Assembly: GCF_030270585.1 (NCBI RefSeq) | Contig: NZ_BSYI01000041.1 | Coordinates: 1-49,757 of the forward strand | Length of the DNA stretch: 49,757 bases | Source: Paralimibaculum aggregatum | GTDB lineage: Bacteria > Pseudomonadota > Alphaproteobacteria > Rhodobacterales > Rhodobacteraceae | Direction of reading: 5' to 3' | Shown: piece after piece, positions 25,828 through 34,827 of the stretch | Layout: each line of letters starts with the position of its first letter | Numbering within the stretch: the first letter of the stretch is position 1 | Translations under genes and position numbers: made by a program | Notes under the pieces: generated by a model | The model's database searches: none | Told to the model about the DNA's origin: nothing | Seen by the model: only the letters and a program-made list of their open reading frames with translations

Positions 25828-27225
25828 TCAGCAGTCGGGCACGTTCACCGCGAGGCCGCCGAGCGAGGTCTCCTTGTACTTCTCCGACATGTCGCGGCCG
25901 GTGTCGCGCAGGGTGGCGATGCAGGCATCGAGGCTGACGATGTGCCCGCCATCGCCGCGCAGCGCCAGCGAGGCGGCCGAGACCGCCTTGATCGCGCCGA
26001 GGCCGTTGCGCTCGATGCAGGGCACCTGGACCAGCCCCTTCACCGGGTCGCAGGTCATGCCGAGATGGTGCTCAAGGGCGATCTCGGCGGCGTTCTCGAC
26101 CTGCTCCGGCGAGCCGCCCATGGCGGCGCAGAGCCCGGCCGCGGCCATCGCGCTGGCCGAGCCGACCTCGGCCTGGCAGCCGCATTCGGCGCCCGAGATC
26201 GAGGCGTTGTGCTTCACCAGCCCGCCGATCGCGGCGCCGGTCAGCAGCATGTCGCGCATGCCCGCGCGGGTGGCGCCGACCATGTGGTCCTGGAAATAGC
26301 GCAGCACCGAGGGGAACACCCCGGCGGCGCCGTTGGTCGGCGAGGTCACCACCTGGCCGCCGGCGGCGTTCTCCTCGTTGACCGCCATGGCATAGGCCGA
26401 GAGCCAGTCGTTGCAGATATGCGGCGGGCTGAGGTTGCGGCCGCGCTCCTCGACGAGCTGGTCGTGGATGCGCCTGGCGCGCCGGCGCACCTTGAGCCCG
26501 CCGGGCAGGATGCCCTCGGCGGCCAGCCCGCGGTCGATGCAGGCCATCATCACCGCGATCACCCGGTCGATGCGGGCGTCGAGCTCGGCCGCCGGGATCC
26601 GGGTCGCCTCGTTGGCCCGCTTCATCTCGGCGATCGAGAGGCCCGAGCGCGCCGCCATCTCGAGCATCTCGGCGGCGCTGGCGAAGGGATAGGGCACGCC
26701 CGGCAGGCCGTCGACCGGCGCCAGCTGCGGGTCGGCATCCATCTCCGCCTCGGTCAGCACGAAGCCGCCGCCGATGGAATAGTAGGTCTCGCGGGCATGG
26801 AGGTTGCCCTCGCCGTCCCAGGCCGAGAGCACCAGCGCGTTGGCATGGCGCTCGAGCGCCGGGCCATAGTCGAACACCAGGTCCGCCGCCGGGTCGAAGC
26901 CGAGCCGGCCGAGCCCGGGCACCTCGATGGCGGCCTCCGCGGCGATGCGGGCCAACGCCGCCTCGGCCCTGGCGGCGTCGATGGTGGCCGGCTCGAAGCC
27001 GGCCAGCCCGAGGATCACCGCGCGGTCGGTGGCATGGCCCCGGCCGGTGAAGGCGAGGCTGCCATGCAGGCGGCAGCCGAGCCGCGCGGCATCCCCCGCG
27101 CCGGGGATGCGCTCGCCGCCGCGCAGCCGTTCGAGGAAGCGCGCCGCCGCCACCATGGGCCCCATGGTGTGCGAGCTTGACGGGCCGATGCCGATCTTGA
27201 AGATGTCGAAGAGGCTGAGGAACAT
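25828..27225 (-). CDS. sdaA: L-serine ammonia-lyase (serine deaminase)
   Basis: 465 aa single-chain iron-sulfur serine deaminase converting L-serine to pyruvate and ammonia. The N-terminal beta domain starts [20 protein letters not shown], the family signature. The alpha domain has [16 protein letters not shown] and the cluster-binding cysteines in [10 protein letters not shown] and [18 protein letters not shown]. The C-terminus [12 protein letters not shown] is the usual end, whose last Cys is thought to occupy the active site in related enzymes. The ATG at 27225 has GGGAAAGG upstream. It is divergent from the methyltransferase gene (54 bp apart), and its 3' end faces the 2.5-kb repeat region. 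It opposes the serC-serA pathway metabolically. Confidence 0.95.
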   Translation of the reverse strand: MFLSLFDIFKIGIGPSSSHTMGPMVAAARFLERLRGGERIPGAGDAARLGCRLHGSLAFTGRGHATDRAVILGLAGFEPATIDAARAEAALARIAAEAAIEVPGLGRLGFDPAADLVFDYGPALERHANALVLSAWDGEGNLHARETYYSIGGGFVLTEAEMDADPQLAPVDGLPGVPYPFASAAEMLEMAARSGLSIAEMKRANEATRIPAAELDARIDRVIAVMMACIDRGLAAEGILPGGLKVRRRARRIHDQLVEERGRNLSPPHICNDWLSAYAMAVNEENAAGGQVVTSPTNGAAGVFPSVLRYFQDHMVGATRAGMRDMLLTGAAIGGLVKHNASISGAECGCQAEVGSASAMAAAGLCAAMGGSPEQVENAAEIALEHHLGMTCDPVKGLVQVPCIERNGLGAIKAVSAASLALRGDGGHIVSLDACIATLRDTGRDMSEKYKETSLGGLAVNVPDC

Positions 27226-27279
27226 CGCTGCCTTTCCCTTGGTCGCGAATGGACAGGTTACCACCGGGAGGCGCGACCC

Positions 27280-27912
27280 ATGCCGCTCAATACCGAAGAT
27301 CTGGAGCATGTCTACGGCGCCCGCACGCCGGAAGAGGCGCGCGCCGCCTATGACGGCTGGGCCGAGCGCTATGACGGCGACAACCTCGCCGGCGGCTTCC
27401 GGCTGCCCGGCGTCGCGGCCGGCTTCGCGGCGCGCCATGTGCCGAGGGGCAGCGGGCCGATCCTCGATGCCGGCTGCGGCACCGGGCTGGTCGGCGAGGC
27501 GCTGACGGTCTTCGGGTTCGGGCCGCTGCACGGGCTCGACCTGTCGCCGCGGATGCTGGCTGCGGCGGAAGCGCGCGGGGTCTACGAGAGCCTCACCGAG
27601 CACCGGCTCGGCACGCCGCTGCCGTTCGCCGACGGCGCCTTCCGCGCGGCGAGTTGCTTCGGCTCGTTCGGCCCCGGCCATGCGCCGCCCGAGAGCCTCG
27701 ACGAGCTGGCGCGGGTGGTGCGGCCGGGCGGGCACGTGCTGTTCAACCTCGTCGAGGCGAGCTATGAGGCGCAGGGCTTTCCGGCGGTGATGGAGCGGCT
27801 GGCGGCGGCCGGGCGGTGGCGCGAGGCGGAACGCTCGCCGGCGTTCCGGGCGTTCCTGCTGACCGAGCCTGAGCTGCTCTGCCGGGTATTCGTCTTCGAG
27901 GTGCTGACATGA
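27280..27912 (+). CDS. Class I SAM-dependent methyltransferase
   Basis: 210 aa protein with a Rossmann-type methyltransferase fold. Motif I is [15 protein letters not shown] (about residues 65-79), followed by [20 protein letters not shown], the acidic loop [19 protein letters not shown] and the motif [18 protein letters not shown]. The N-terminus [17 protein letters not shown] is common in Williams-Beuren-type or UbiE-like methyltransferases. The substrate is unknown. The ATG at 27280 has GGGAGG at 27266-27271. It overlaps rpiA by ATGA and so is coupled to it. Confidence 0.88.
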   Translation: MPLNTEDLEHVYGARTPEEARAAYDGWAERYDGDNLAGGFRLPGVAAGFAARHVPRGSGPILDAGCGTGLVGEALTVFGFGPLHGLDLSPRMLAAAEARGVYESLTEHRLGTPLPFADGAFRAASCFGSFGPGHAPPESLDELARVVRPGGHVLFNLVEASYEAQGFPAVMERLAAAGRWREAERSPAFRAFLLTEPELLCRVFVFEVLT

Positions 27913-28607
27913 GCGATCCGGGAAAACAGGCGGCGGCGCTGGCCGCGCTCGAGGCGGTGGAGGACGGCATGGCGCTCGGCCTCGGCACCGGCTCGACGGC
28001 GGCGCTGTTCGTCGATGCGCTGGGGGCGCGGGTGAAGGCCGGGCTGCGGGTGACCGGGGTGCCGACCTCGGCGGCCACCGCGGCGCAGGCCGAGGCGCTC
28101 GGCATCCCGCTCACCAGCCTCGAGGAGGCCGGGCGGCTCGACCTCACGGTCGACGGCGCCGACGAGATCGGCCCCGGGCTGGCGCTGATCAAGGGCGGCG
28201 GCGGGGCGCTGCTGCGCGAGAAGATCGTCGCCGCCTCCTCGGCGCGGATGCTGGTGATCGCCGACAGCTCGAAGCAGGTCGCCGCCCTCGGCGCCTTCGC
28301 GCTGCCGGTGGAGATCGTGCGCTTCGGCTGGCGCAGCACCGCCGACCGGGTCGATGCGGCGCTCGCCGGGCTCGGCTTCTCGGCGCCCTCGGTGGTGCTG
28401 AGGATGCGCCACGGCGCGCCCTTCCTGACCGACGAGGGCCACCTGATCCTCGATTGCGCGCTCGGCACGATCCCCGACCCGGCGGCGCTCGACATCGCGC
28501 TGAACGCGGTGACCGGGGTGGTGGAGACCGGGATCTTCGCCGGCATCGCCGGGGCGGCGATCCTCGGCGCGCCGGATGGCAGCGTGACGCGGCTCGGCGC
28601 GGCGTGA
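27909..28607 (+). CDS. rpiA: Ribose-5-phosphate isomerase A
   Basis: 232 aa enzyme interconverting ribose 5-phosphate and ribulose 5-phosphate in the pentose phosphate pathway. Family motifs are [16 protein letters not shown] (about residues 23-38), [19 protein letters not shown], the catalytic [20 protein letters not shown], followed by [11 protein letters not shown], and EIVRFGW. The C-terminal [19 protein letters not shown] and [10 protein letters not shown] complete the fold. The start overlaps the methyltransferase stop in ATGA. The 192-bp spacer after the stop contains a GGCCGGCC-rich imperfect hairpin and the gor promoter. Confidence 0.97.
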   Translation: MSDPGKQAAALAALEAVEDGMALGLGTGSTAALFVDALGARVKAGLRVTGVPTSAATAAQAEALGIPLTSLEEAGRLDLTVDGADEIGPGLALIKGGGGALLREKIVAASSARMLVIADSSKQVAALGAFALPVEIVRFGWRSTADRVDAALAGLGFSAPSVVLRMRHGAPFLTDEGHLILDCALGTIPDPAALDIALNAVTGVVETGIFAGIAGAAILGAPDGSVTRLGAA

Positions 28608-28742
28608 GCGGCCGGCGGCGGCGCTGAGGCGGGGCCGGCCGGCCCGCTTCCCCTCCCGCTCCCCCACCCCCGGGCGGGGCCGGCGCGGGGGCCGGAAGCG
28701 GCGGGCGCGGGCGGCGAGGCGGCGAAACTCCGTGATCGGGGG

Positions 28743-28771
28743 TTGAGCCCCGTGGCAGGCCGCGCTTTATA
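28743..28771 (+). promoter_or_regulatory. Candidate sigma70-type promoter of gor
   Basis: TTGAGC (28743-28748) and TTTATA (28766-28771) are separated by 17 bp and sit about 29 bp before the gor start codon. This is one of the best promoter-like matches in the window and stands out against the GC-rich background. Confidence 0.6.
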
Positions 28772-28799
28772 AGCGTGGTCCGACAAAGGGAGTGGCCGC

Positions 28800-30194
28800 A
28801 TGGCAGAATTCGACTTTGACCTCTTCGTCATCGGCGGCGGCTCGGGCGGTGTCCGGGCGGCGCGGATGGCGGCGGAGGCCGGCGCGCGGGTCGCCATCGC
28901 CGAGGAATTCCGCTATGGCGGCACCTGCGTGATCCGCGGCTGCGTGCCGAAGAAGCTGCTGGTCTATGCCTCGCAGTTCTCCGAGAGCTTCGCCGATGCC
29001 GCCGGTTTCGGCTGGAGCGTCGGCGAGACCTCGTTCGACTGGCCGAGCCTGATCGCCGCCAAGGATGCCGAGATCGCCCGGCTCGAGGGCATCTACGTGC
29101 GCAATCTCGGCAGCGCCGGGGTCGAGGTGTTCCGCGGCCGCGCCACGGTGGCCGATCCGCATACCGTCCATCTCGCCACCCATGCCCATCCGGTCCGGGC
29201 CAGGCACATCCTGGTCGCCACCGGCGGCACCCCCTTCGTGCCGGACTTCCCGGGCAGCGAGCACGCGATCACCTCGAACGAGGTGTTCGACCTGCCCGAC
29301 CTGCCGGCCTCGGTGGTGATCGTCGGCGGCGGCTACATCGCCTGCGAGTTCGCCGGCATCCTGAACGGGCTCGGCGCGGCGGTGACGCTGGCCTATCGCG
29401 GGCCGCAGATCCTGCGCGGCTTCGACGACGAGGTGCGCGCCCATGTCGCCGACGAGATGCGCGCCAAGGGCGTCGAGATCCTGACCGGGACCGATGTCGC
29501 CGCCATCGACAAGGGCGCGGACGGCTGCGCGGTGACGCTGGCCTCGGGCGAGACGCGCCGGGCCGGCACCGTGCTCTATGCCACCGGGCGCATCCCCAAC
29601 ACCGCCGGGCTCGGGCTCGAGGCCGCCGGCGTCCGGCTCGGCCGGCGCGGCGAGGTGGCGGTGGATGCCTTCTCGCAGACCTCGGTGCCGTCGATCTATG
29701 CCGTCGGCGACGTCACCGACCGGCTGGCGCTGACCCCGGTGGCGATCCGCGAGGGCGCCGCCTTCGCCGAGACGGTGTTCCGCGGCAATCCCACCAGGGC
29801 CGATCACGCGCTGGTGCCGACCGCGGTGTTCACCCAGCCGGAGATCGGCACCGTCGGGCTCTCCGAGGAGCAGGCCCGCGCCGAGGGCGAGATCGAGGTC
29901 TACCGCGCCGCCTTCCGGCCGATGAACACGATCCTCGCCGGGCGCGACGAGCGGATGCTGATGAAACTGATCGTCGCGGCGGATAGCCGCCGGGTGCTGG
30001 GCGTGCATATTGTCGGGCACGGCGCCGGCGAGATGATCCAGCTCGCCGGGGTCGCGGTGAAGATGGGCGCCACCAAGGAGGACTTCGACCGCACGGTGGC
30101 GGTGCATCCGACCGCGGCGGAGGAGCTGGTGACCATGAAGACCCCGGTCGGCGCCCCGCCGGCCCGCACCAGGACGGCGGCGCCCGCCCCGTGA
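28800..30194 (+). CDS. gor: Glutathione-disulfide reductase
   Basis: 464 aa flavoprotein that reduces oxidised glutathione with NADPH. The FAD-binding motif is VIGGGSGGVRAARMAA (about residues 10-25). The redox-active disulfide is C43 and C48 in GGTCVIRGCVPKK. The NAD(P)H domain has VIVGGGYIACEFAGILNGLG followed by VTLAYRGPQILR, with Arg residues typical for NADPH preference. The C-terminal catalytic His is in VAVHPTAAEELVTMK. The length is normal. AAGGGAG (28786-28792) precedes the ATG. It lies downstream of rpiA, a pentose-phosphate enzyme, although that pathway's NADPH is made elsewhere. Confidence 0.95.
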   Translation: MAEFDFDLFVIGGGSGGVRAARMAAEAGARVAIAEEFRYGGTCVIRGCVPKKLLVYASQFSESFADAAGFGWSVGETSFDWPSLIAAKDAEIARLEGIYVRNLGSAGVEVFRGRATVADPHTVHLATHAHPVRARHILVATGGTPFVPDFPGSEHAITSNEVFDLPDLPASVVIVGGGYIACEFAGILNGLGAAVTLAYRGPQILRGFDDEVRAHVADEMRAKGVEILTGTDVAAIDKGADGCAVTLASGETRRAGTVLYATGRIPNTAGLGLEAAGVRLGRRGEVAVDAFSQTSVPSIYAVGDVTDRLALTPVAIREGAAFAETVFRGNPTRADHALVPTAVFTQPEIGTVGLSEEQARAEGEIEVYRAAFRPMNTILAGRDERMLMKLIVAADSRRVLGVHIVGHGAGEMIQLAGVAVKMGATKEDFDRTVAVHPTAAEELVTMKTPVGAPPARTRTAAPAP

Positions 30195-30249
30195 CGGGCC
30201 GGAGCGCGCAGCCGGGGGCGCATGCCCCGTCGCAGGGGGTTGAACCACT

Positions 30250-30285
30250 CCGCCCGCGTCCCAGTTCAGTTGGGACACCGGGCGG
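30250..30285 (+). terminator. Stem-loop between gor and hflK
   Basis: Two nested perfect stems: CCGCCC (30250-30255) with GGGCGG (30280-30285), and GTCCCA (30258-30263) with TGGGAC (30271-30276), loop GTTCAGT. It starts 56 bp after the gor stop codon and ends 64 bp before hflK. It could terminate gor or be part of the hflK leader. There is no T-tract. Confidence 0.4.
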
Positions 30286-30349
30286 CAACAGACCGTCGCC
30301 GGAGGCTGCGCGCATCGCGGCCTCCCGCGCTTACGAGAGGTAGCACATC

Positions 30350-31537
30350 ATGCCATTCAACAGCGACAAAGGCGGCGGCCCCTGGGGTGGCGGCGGCGGC
30401 AATCGCGGCGGCGGCCGCAATCCCTGGGGCGGCGGTCCCGGCGGCGGCGGCCCGGGCGGCGGCGGCGGCGGCGACCAGGGCCCCGATCTCGACGACCTGA
30501 TCCGCAAGGGGCGCGACCAGCTCAAGGTGATCCTCGGCGGCCGCGGCGGCGGCGGCGGCCCGCGCGGCCCCGGCGGCGGCGGGCGCGGCCCGAGCTCCGG
30601 CATCGAGAAGCTGCTGCCGATCGCGCTGCCGGCGGTGCTGGTGCTGGTCTGGCTGTTCCAGTCGTTCTACCGGGTCGATACCTCGGAGCAGTCGGTCGAG
30701 CTCTTCCTCGGCAAGTTCTCCGGCATCGGCGAGGAGGGCCTCAACTTCGCGCCCTGGCCGCTGGTGACCTACGAGATCGTTCCGGTGACCCGCGTCAACA
30801 CGGTGAACATCGGCCTCGGCGGGCCGACCGCCGGGCGCGGCGACCGCGGGCTGATGCTGACCGGCGACGAGAACATCGTCGATATCGGCTTCCAGGTGCA
30901 GTGGAACATCGCCCGGCCCGACGATTTCGTCTTCAACCTCGCCGAGCCGGAGCAGACCATCCGCGCGGTCGCCGAATCGGCGATGCGCGAGGTGATCGGC
31001 CAGCGCGAGATGAAACCGATCCTCAACCGCGACCGCGCGGTGATCTCGGCCCAGGTCGAGGAGCTGATCCAGTCCACCATGGACAGCTACGCCTCGGGCG
31101 TGAACATCGTCCAGGTCAACTTCGAGGAGGCCGAGCCGCCGGCCCAGGTGATCGCGGCGTTCCGCGACGTGCAGGCGGCGGCGCAGGACCGCGACACCGC
31201 CGAGAAGGAGGCCGACCGCTTCGCCAACGTGGCGCTCGCCGAGGCCCGCGGCGAGGCCGCCCGGATCTTCCAGGACGCCGAGGCCTACCGCGCCCAGGTG
31301 GTCAACGACGCCCGCGGTGAGGCGGCCCGCTTCAAGGCGATCCTCGCCGAGTATGCCGCGGCCCCCGAGGTGACCCGCAAGCGCATGTTCCTCGAGACCA
31401 TGGAGACCGTGCTCGGCGGCGTCGACAAGATCATCATCGACCAGAAGGTCGGCGGCGACGGCTCCGGCGGCCAGGGCGTGGTGCCCTATCTGCCGCTCAA
31501 CGAGCTCCGGCGCCAGTCCGGCGGGGAGAACAAGTGA
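30350..31537 (+). CDS. hflK: FtsH protease regulator subunit HflK
   Basis: 395 aa SPFH/prohibitin-family protein that forms a large inner-membrane assembly with HflC and modulates the FtsH protease. The first 85 residues are very Gly-rich (PWGGGGGNRGGGRNPWGGGP), as usual for alphaproteobacterial HflK. A membrane segment follows (LLPIALPAVLVLVWLFQSFY, about residues 87-106). The SPFH domain has YRVDTSEQSVELFLGKFSGI, EGLNFAPWPL and GFQVQWNIARPDDF. A helical region follows (EKEADRFANVALAEARGEAA). GAGAGG at 30335-30340 precedes the ATG. Stop and hflC start overlap (TGATG). Confidence 0.96.
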   Translation: MPFNSDKGGGPWGGGGGNRGGGRNPWGGGPGGGGPGGGGGGDQGPDLDDLIRKGRDQLKVILGGRGGGGGPRGPGGGGRGPSSGIEKLLPIALPAVLVLVWLFQSFYRVDTSEQSVELFLGKFSGIGEEGLNFAPWPLVTYEIVPVTRVNTVNIGLGGPTAGRGDRGLMLTGDENIVDIGFQVQWNIARPDDFVFNLAEPEQTIRAVAESAMREVIGQREMKPILNRDRAVISAQVEELIQSTMDSYASGVNIVQVNFEEAEPPAQVIAAFRDVQAAAQDRDTAEKEADRFANVALAEARGEAARIFQDAEAYRAQVVNDARGEAARFKAILAEYAAAPEVTRKRMFLETMETVLGGVDKIIIDQKVGGDGSGGQGVVPYLPLNELRRQSGGENK

Positions 31538-32997
31538 TGCGCAAGCTTCCGATCCTGATCGCCCTCGTCGGCGTCATCGTCGTCACCGTGCTCTCCTCGG
31601 TGTTCATCGTCACCGAGACCCAGCAGGCGCTGGTGCTGCAGTTCGGCGAGGTCAAGCGCGAGATCCGCGGGCTGGTCACCACCGAGGCCGAGATCACCGC
31701 CGCCACCGAGGCCGGCGCCGAGGCCCCGCTGGAGGGCGGCGGCGTGGTCGGCTCGGCCGATCCCAATGCCGAGGTCAGCTACGACAGCGGCCCGGGGCTC
31801 TACTTCAAGATCCCGATCATCCAGGACGTGGTGTACTACGACGACCGCATCCTGGCGCTCAACACCTCGCCGCTCGAGGTGACGCCGATCGACGACCGCC
31901 GGCTGGTGGTCGACGCCTTCGCCCGCTGGCGGATCTCCGACCCGGTGCAGTTCCGCCGCGCGGTGCGCGACGAGCGCTCGGCGCTGACCCGGCTCGAATC
32001 GATCCTCAACGCGGCGCTGCGCGAGGTGCTCGGCTCGGTGCCCTCCGATGCCGTGCTGTCCTCCGAGCGGACCGAGCTGATGCGCCGGATCACCGATGTG
32101 GTGCGCGAGAACGCGCTGGCCCTCGGCGTGCTGATGATTGACGTGCGCATCAAGCGCGCCGATCTGCCCGAGGAGAACCTCGAGGCCACCTATCGCCGCA
32201 TGAACGCCGAGCGCGAGCGCGAGGCGGCGGACGAGCGGGCGCGCGGCCAGGAGCGGGCCCAGGAGGTCCGCGCCACCGCCGAGCGCGAGGCGGTGGTGCT
32301 GGTCTCCGACGCCCAGCGCCAGGCCGAGGAGATCCGCGGCGAGGCCGATGCCGAGCGCAACAGCATCTATGCCGAGGCGTTCGGGCGGGACCCGGAATTC
32401 TTCGCCTTCTACCGCTCGCTCAAGGCCTATGAGCGGGCGCTGGGGGGGCACAATTCCAGCATGGTGATCACCCCGGACAGCGAGTTCTTCGAGTATCTCA
32501 AGTCCGATGGCGGCATTCGCGGCGGCGGCATCACCGGCTCGGTCCCGGGTGCGGTGATGGGCGCGGTCTCGGGCGCTGTCTCCGGCGGCCTGCCGCAGGC
32601 GGTGCCGGGCGGCGGCAGCGGCGGCGACGGCAGCGCGCCGGCGCCGGCCCCGGAACCGGCCGGGGCGATCGAGGAGACCGAGGCGCCGCGCGCCGAGATC
32701 CAGCCGGCGCCCGAGGCCCTGGCCGCCGAGCCCGTGCCGGTCGAGCCCGAGCCCGAGCTCGCCGCGCCCGTGCCGGTCGAGCCCGAGCCCGAGCTCGCCG
32801 CGCCCGCGGCGGCCGAGCCCGAGGCTGTGGCGGCCGAGGCGGCCGAGCCCGAGGCAGCGGAAGCCGAGGCTGCGGAAGCAGAGGCTGCGGAGCCCGAGGC
32901 CGCGGAAGCAGAGGCTGCGGAGCCCGAGGCAGCCGGTGCCGAGCCCGCGGCGGACGCGGGGGCCTCCGAGGCGGCCGCCGGCGCGGCGTCCGAGTAG
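31537..32997 (+). CDS. hflC: FtsH protease regulator subunit HflC with long acidic tail
   Basis: 486 aa partner of HflK. The core is normal: membrane segment ILIALVGVIVVTVLSSVFIV (about residues 6-25), TETQQALVLQFGEVKREI, FKIPIIQDVVYYDDRIL, VVDAFARWRISDPVQF, and helical AEREREAADERARGQERAQE. Two differences stand out. There is an insert of about 35 residues near position 50-85 (TTEAEITAATEAGAEAPLEG), and a C-terminal extension of about 150 residues. The extension passes from a Gly/Val-rich linker into Pro/Glu/Ala repeats (PVPVEPEPELAA twice, then AEPEAAEAEAA-like repeats). Usual HflC length is about 290-330. GGGGAG (31522-31527) precedes the ATG at 31537. The tail should face the periplasm. 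Confidence 0.94.
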   Translation: MRKLPILIALVGVIVVTVLSSVFIVTETQQALVLQFGEVKREIRGLVTTEAEITAATEAGAEAPLEGGGVVGSADPNAEVSYDSGPGLYFKIPIIQDVVYYDDRILALNTSPLEVTPIDDRRLVVDAFARWRISDPVQFRRAVRDERSALTRLESILNAALREVLGSVPSDAVLSSERTELMRRITDVVRENALALGVLMIDVRIKRADLPEENLEATYRRMNAEREREAADERARGQERAQEVRATAEREAVVLVSDAQRQAEEIRGEADAERNSIYAEAFGRDPEFFAFYRSLKAYERALGGHNSSMVITPDSEFFEYLKSDGGIRGGGITGSVPGAVMGAVSGAVSGGLPQAVPGGGSGGDGSAPAPAPEPAGAIEETEAPRAEIQPAPEALAAEPVPVEPEPELAAPVPVEPEPELAAPAAAEPEAVAAEAAEPEAAEAEAAEAEAAEPEAAEAEAAEPEAAGAEPAADAGASEAAAGAASE

Positions 32998-33018
32998 GGC
33001 GCGGGGCGCGGCTCGGCG

Positions 33019-33219
33019 ATGTCGGGCGCGGCGCTCGAGGATCTGGCGGCAGCCCTCGGGCTGCTGCTCGTGCTCGAGGGGCTCGCGCTGGCCTTCCTCG
33101 GGCCCCGGCTCGGCGCGGTCGTCGAGGCGCTCCGGGCCGCCGGCTCCGAGCGCCTGCGCTGGGCCGGGCTTGCCATGGCGGTCGGCGGCATGATCGTCTA
33201 CCTTCTGGTGCGCGAATGA
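33019..33219 (+). CDS. DUF2065 (YjeT-like) small membrane protein
   Basis: 66 aa protein with two transmembrane helices (about residues 8-30 and 46-64: LRWAGLAMAVGGMIVYLLVR). It matches the DUF2065 family, whose genes commonly sit beside hflK-hflC. It begins MSGAALEDLAAALGLLLVLE. The ribosome site is weak, and translation may depend on reading from hflC 21 bp upstream. The function is unknown. Position between hflC and degP suggests membrane protein quality control. Confidence 0.85.
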   Translation: MSGAALEDLAAALGLLLVLEGLALAFLGPRLGAVVEALRAAGSERLRWAGLAMAVGGMIVYLLVRE

Positions 33220-33265
33220 TGCAGGGGCTGCCCTGCGCCTGTCCTAGGATGGAGGCATGAGCCTG

Positions 33266-34738
33266 ATGATTTTTCGCAGAGTGGAGCGCGGCGCGCCGAA
33301 GGCGGCTCTCGGCCTCTTCGCCGCCATGTCCCTGGCGCTCGCCCTGATCGCCCTGCCGGCGCCGGAGGCGCTCGGCCGCGACGCGCCGGGCAGCTTCGCC
33401 GACCTCGCCGCCAAGCTGAGCCCGGCGGTGGTCAACATCTCCACCAAGCAGGCGGTGGACGAGCCCCCGGGGGCCGAGGCGCTGCCCGACGGGCCGTTCA
33501 ACGACCTGTTCCGCGACTTCTTCGACCGCAACCGCCCGCGCGGGCCGGTGCAGTCGCTCGGCTCCGGCTTCGTGATCTCGGCCGACGGCTTCGTGGTGAC
33601 CAACAACCACGTCATCAAGGACGCCGACGAGGTGACGGTGAACTTCCCCGACGGCGCGTCGTTCCAGGCCGATGTGATCGGCTCCGACGACAAGACCGAC
33701 CTCGCGCTGCTGAAGATCGACGCCGGCAAGCCGCTGCCCTTCGTGCCCTGGGGCGACAGCAACGAGAGCCGGGTCGGCGACTGGGTGCTGGCGATCGGCA
33801 ACCCCTTCGGCCTCGGCGGCTCGGTCTCGGCCGGCATCATCTCGGCGCGCAACCGCGACATCCGCGCCGGACCCTATGACGACTTCATCCAGACCGATGC
33901 CGCGATCAACCGCGGCAACTCCGGCGGCCCGCTGTTCAACCTCGCCGGCCAGGTGATCGGCGTGAACACCGCGATCATCTCGCCCTCGGGCGGCTCGATC
34001 GGCATCGGCTTCGCGGTGCCCTCGGCGCTGGCCCGCAACGTGATCGCGCAGCTGCGCGAGTTCGGCGAGACCCGGCGCGGCTGGCTCGGCGTGCGCATCC
34101 AGGAGGTCACCCCCGACATCGCCGAGACCCTCGATCTCGAGGCCGCCTCGGGCGCGCTGGTCGCCAGCGTCACCCCGGACGGCCCGGCCGAGGGCGCCAA
34201 CATCCAGCCCGGCGACGTGATCCTGCGCTTCGACGGGCGCGACGTCTCGGAGATGCGCGACCTGCCGCGGATGGTGGCCGAGACCCCGGTCGGCAAGACC
34301 GTGCGCGTGGTGGTCTGGCGCAAGGGCAAGTCGGTGACGGTGAAGGTCAAGCTCGGCCGGCTGGAGAACCAGGACACGCTCGCCGCCGCCGCCCCGACGG
34401 GCGACGAGGGCGACCCCGGCGGCAGCAGCCAGGGCGCTGAGGTGCCGGGCGCCGGCATGGCGCTGGCCGCGCTCACCGCCGAGATCCGCGCCCGCTTCAG
34501 CATCGCCGACGACGTGGTCGGGGTGGTGGTCACCAGCGTCGATCCGCGCGGCCCGGCCGCCGCCAAGGGGATCGCCGCGGGCGACGTGATCCTCGAGATC
34601 GGCCAGGACCCGGTGAGCGACCCGGCGGTGATCGCGCAGCGCATCGTCGAGGCCCGCGAGCAGGGCCGCAACTCGGTGCTGCTGCTGGTGCAGTCGGGGC
34701 CGGACCTGCGCTTCGTGCCGCTGCCGGTGGGCGGCTGA
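33266..34738 (+). CDS. degP: DegP/HtrA-type periplasmic serine protease
   Basis: 490 aa protease/chaperone of the Do family that degrades misfolded periplasmic proteins. A signal peptide (AALGLFAAMSLALALIALPA) is followed by the trypsin-like domain with the triad H115 (TNNHVIKDADEV), D145 (DDKTDLALLKI) and S219 (INRGNSGGPLFNL). Two PDZ domains follow (about 250-340 with GWLGVRIQEVTPDIAETL, and about 385-480 with GVVVTSVDPRGPAAAKGIA). The start at 33266 is chosen because GGAGG (33251-33255) is 10 nt away. The in-frame ATG at 33257 is only 1 nt from it and adds three residues. It closes the hflK-hflC-DUF2065-degP cluster. Confidence 0.95.
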   Translation: MIFRRVERGAPKAALGLFAAMSLALALIALPAPEALGRDAPGSFADLAAKLSPAVVNISTKQAVDEPPGAEALPDGPFNDLFRDFFDRNRPRGPVQSLGSGFVISADGFVVTNNHVIKDADEVTVNFPDGASFQADVIGSDDKTDLALLKIDAGKPLPFVPWGDSNESRVGDWVLAIGNPFGLGGSVSAGIISARNRDIRAGPYDDFIQTDAAINRGNSGGPLFNLAGQVIGVNTAIISPSGGSIGIGFAVPSALARNVIAQLREFGETRRGWLGVRIQEVTPDIAETLDLEAASGALVASVTPDGPAEGANIQPGDVILRFDGRDVSEMRDLPRMVAETPVGKTVRVVVWRKGKSVTVKVKLGRLENQDTLAAAAPTGDEGDPGGSSQGAEVPGAGMALAALTAEIRARFSIADDVVGVVVTSVDPRGPAAAKGIAAGDVILEIGQDPVSDPAVIAQRIVEAREQGRNSVLLLVQSGPDLRFVPLPVGG

Positions 34739-34768
34739 CCGCCCCCACCCCCTGCCCCATGCCCTGCC

Positions 34769-34786
34769 GGGCCGGTCCGCCGGCCC
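34769..34786 (+). terminator. Possible terminator hairpin after degP
   Basis: GGGCCGG (34769-34775) pairs with CCGGCCC (34780-34786) around TCCG, 30 bp after the degP stop. A 7-bp GC-only stem without a T-tract; its role as a terminator is uncertain. Confidence 0.35.
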
Positions 34787-34827
34787 CGCAGCCCCTGCCC
34801 GCCCCGCCAGAGCCCGGAGCCTCTCCC

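Noticed and set aside
25519-27180. 553-codon plus-strand frame across the sdaA region
   Set aside because: Antisense of sdaA joined to repeat DNA; no domain signature, while the minus strand has a complete serine deaminase.
28608-28680. GGCCGGCC-rich hairpin after rpiA as a terminator
   Set aside because: The stem is imperfect and such GC palindromes are frequent by chance here; not strong enough to list.
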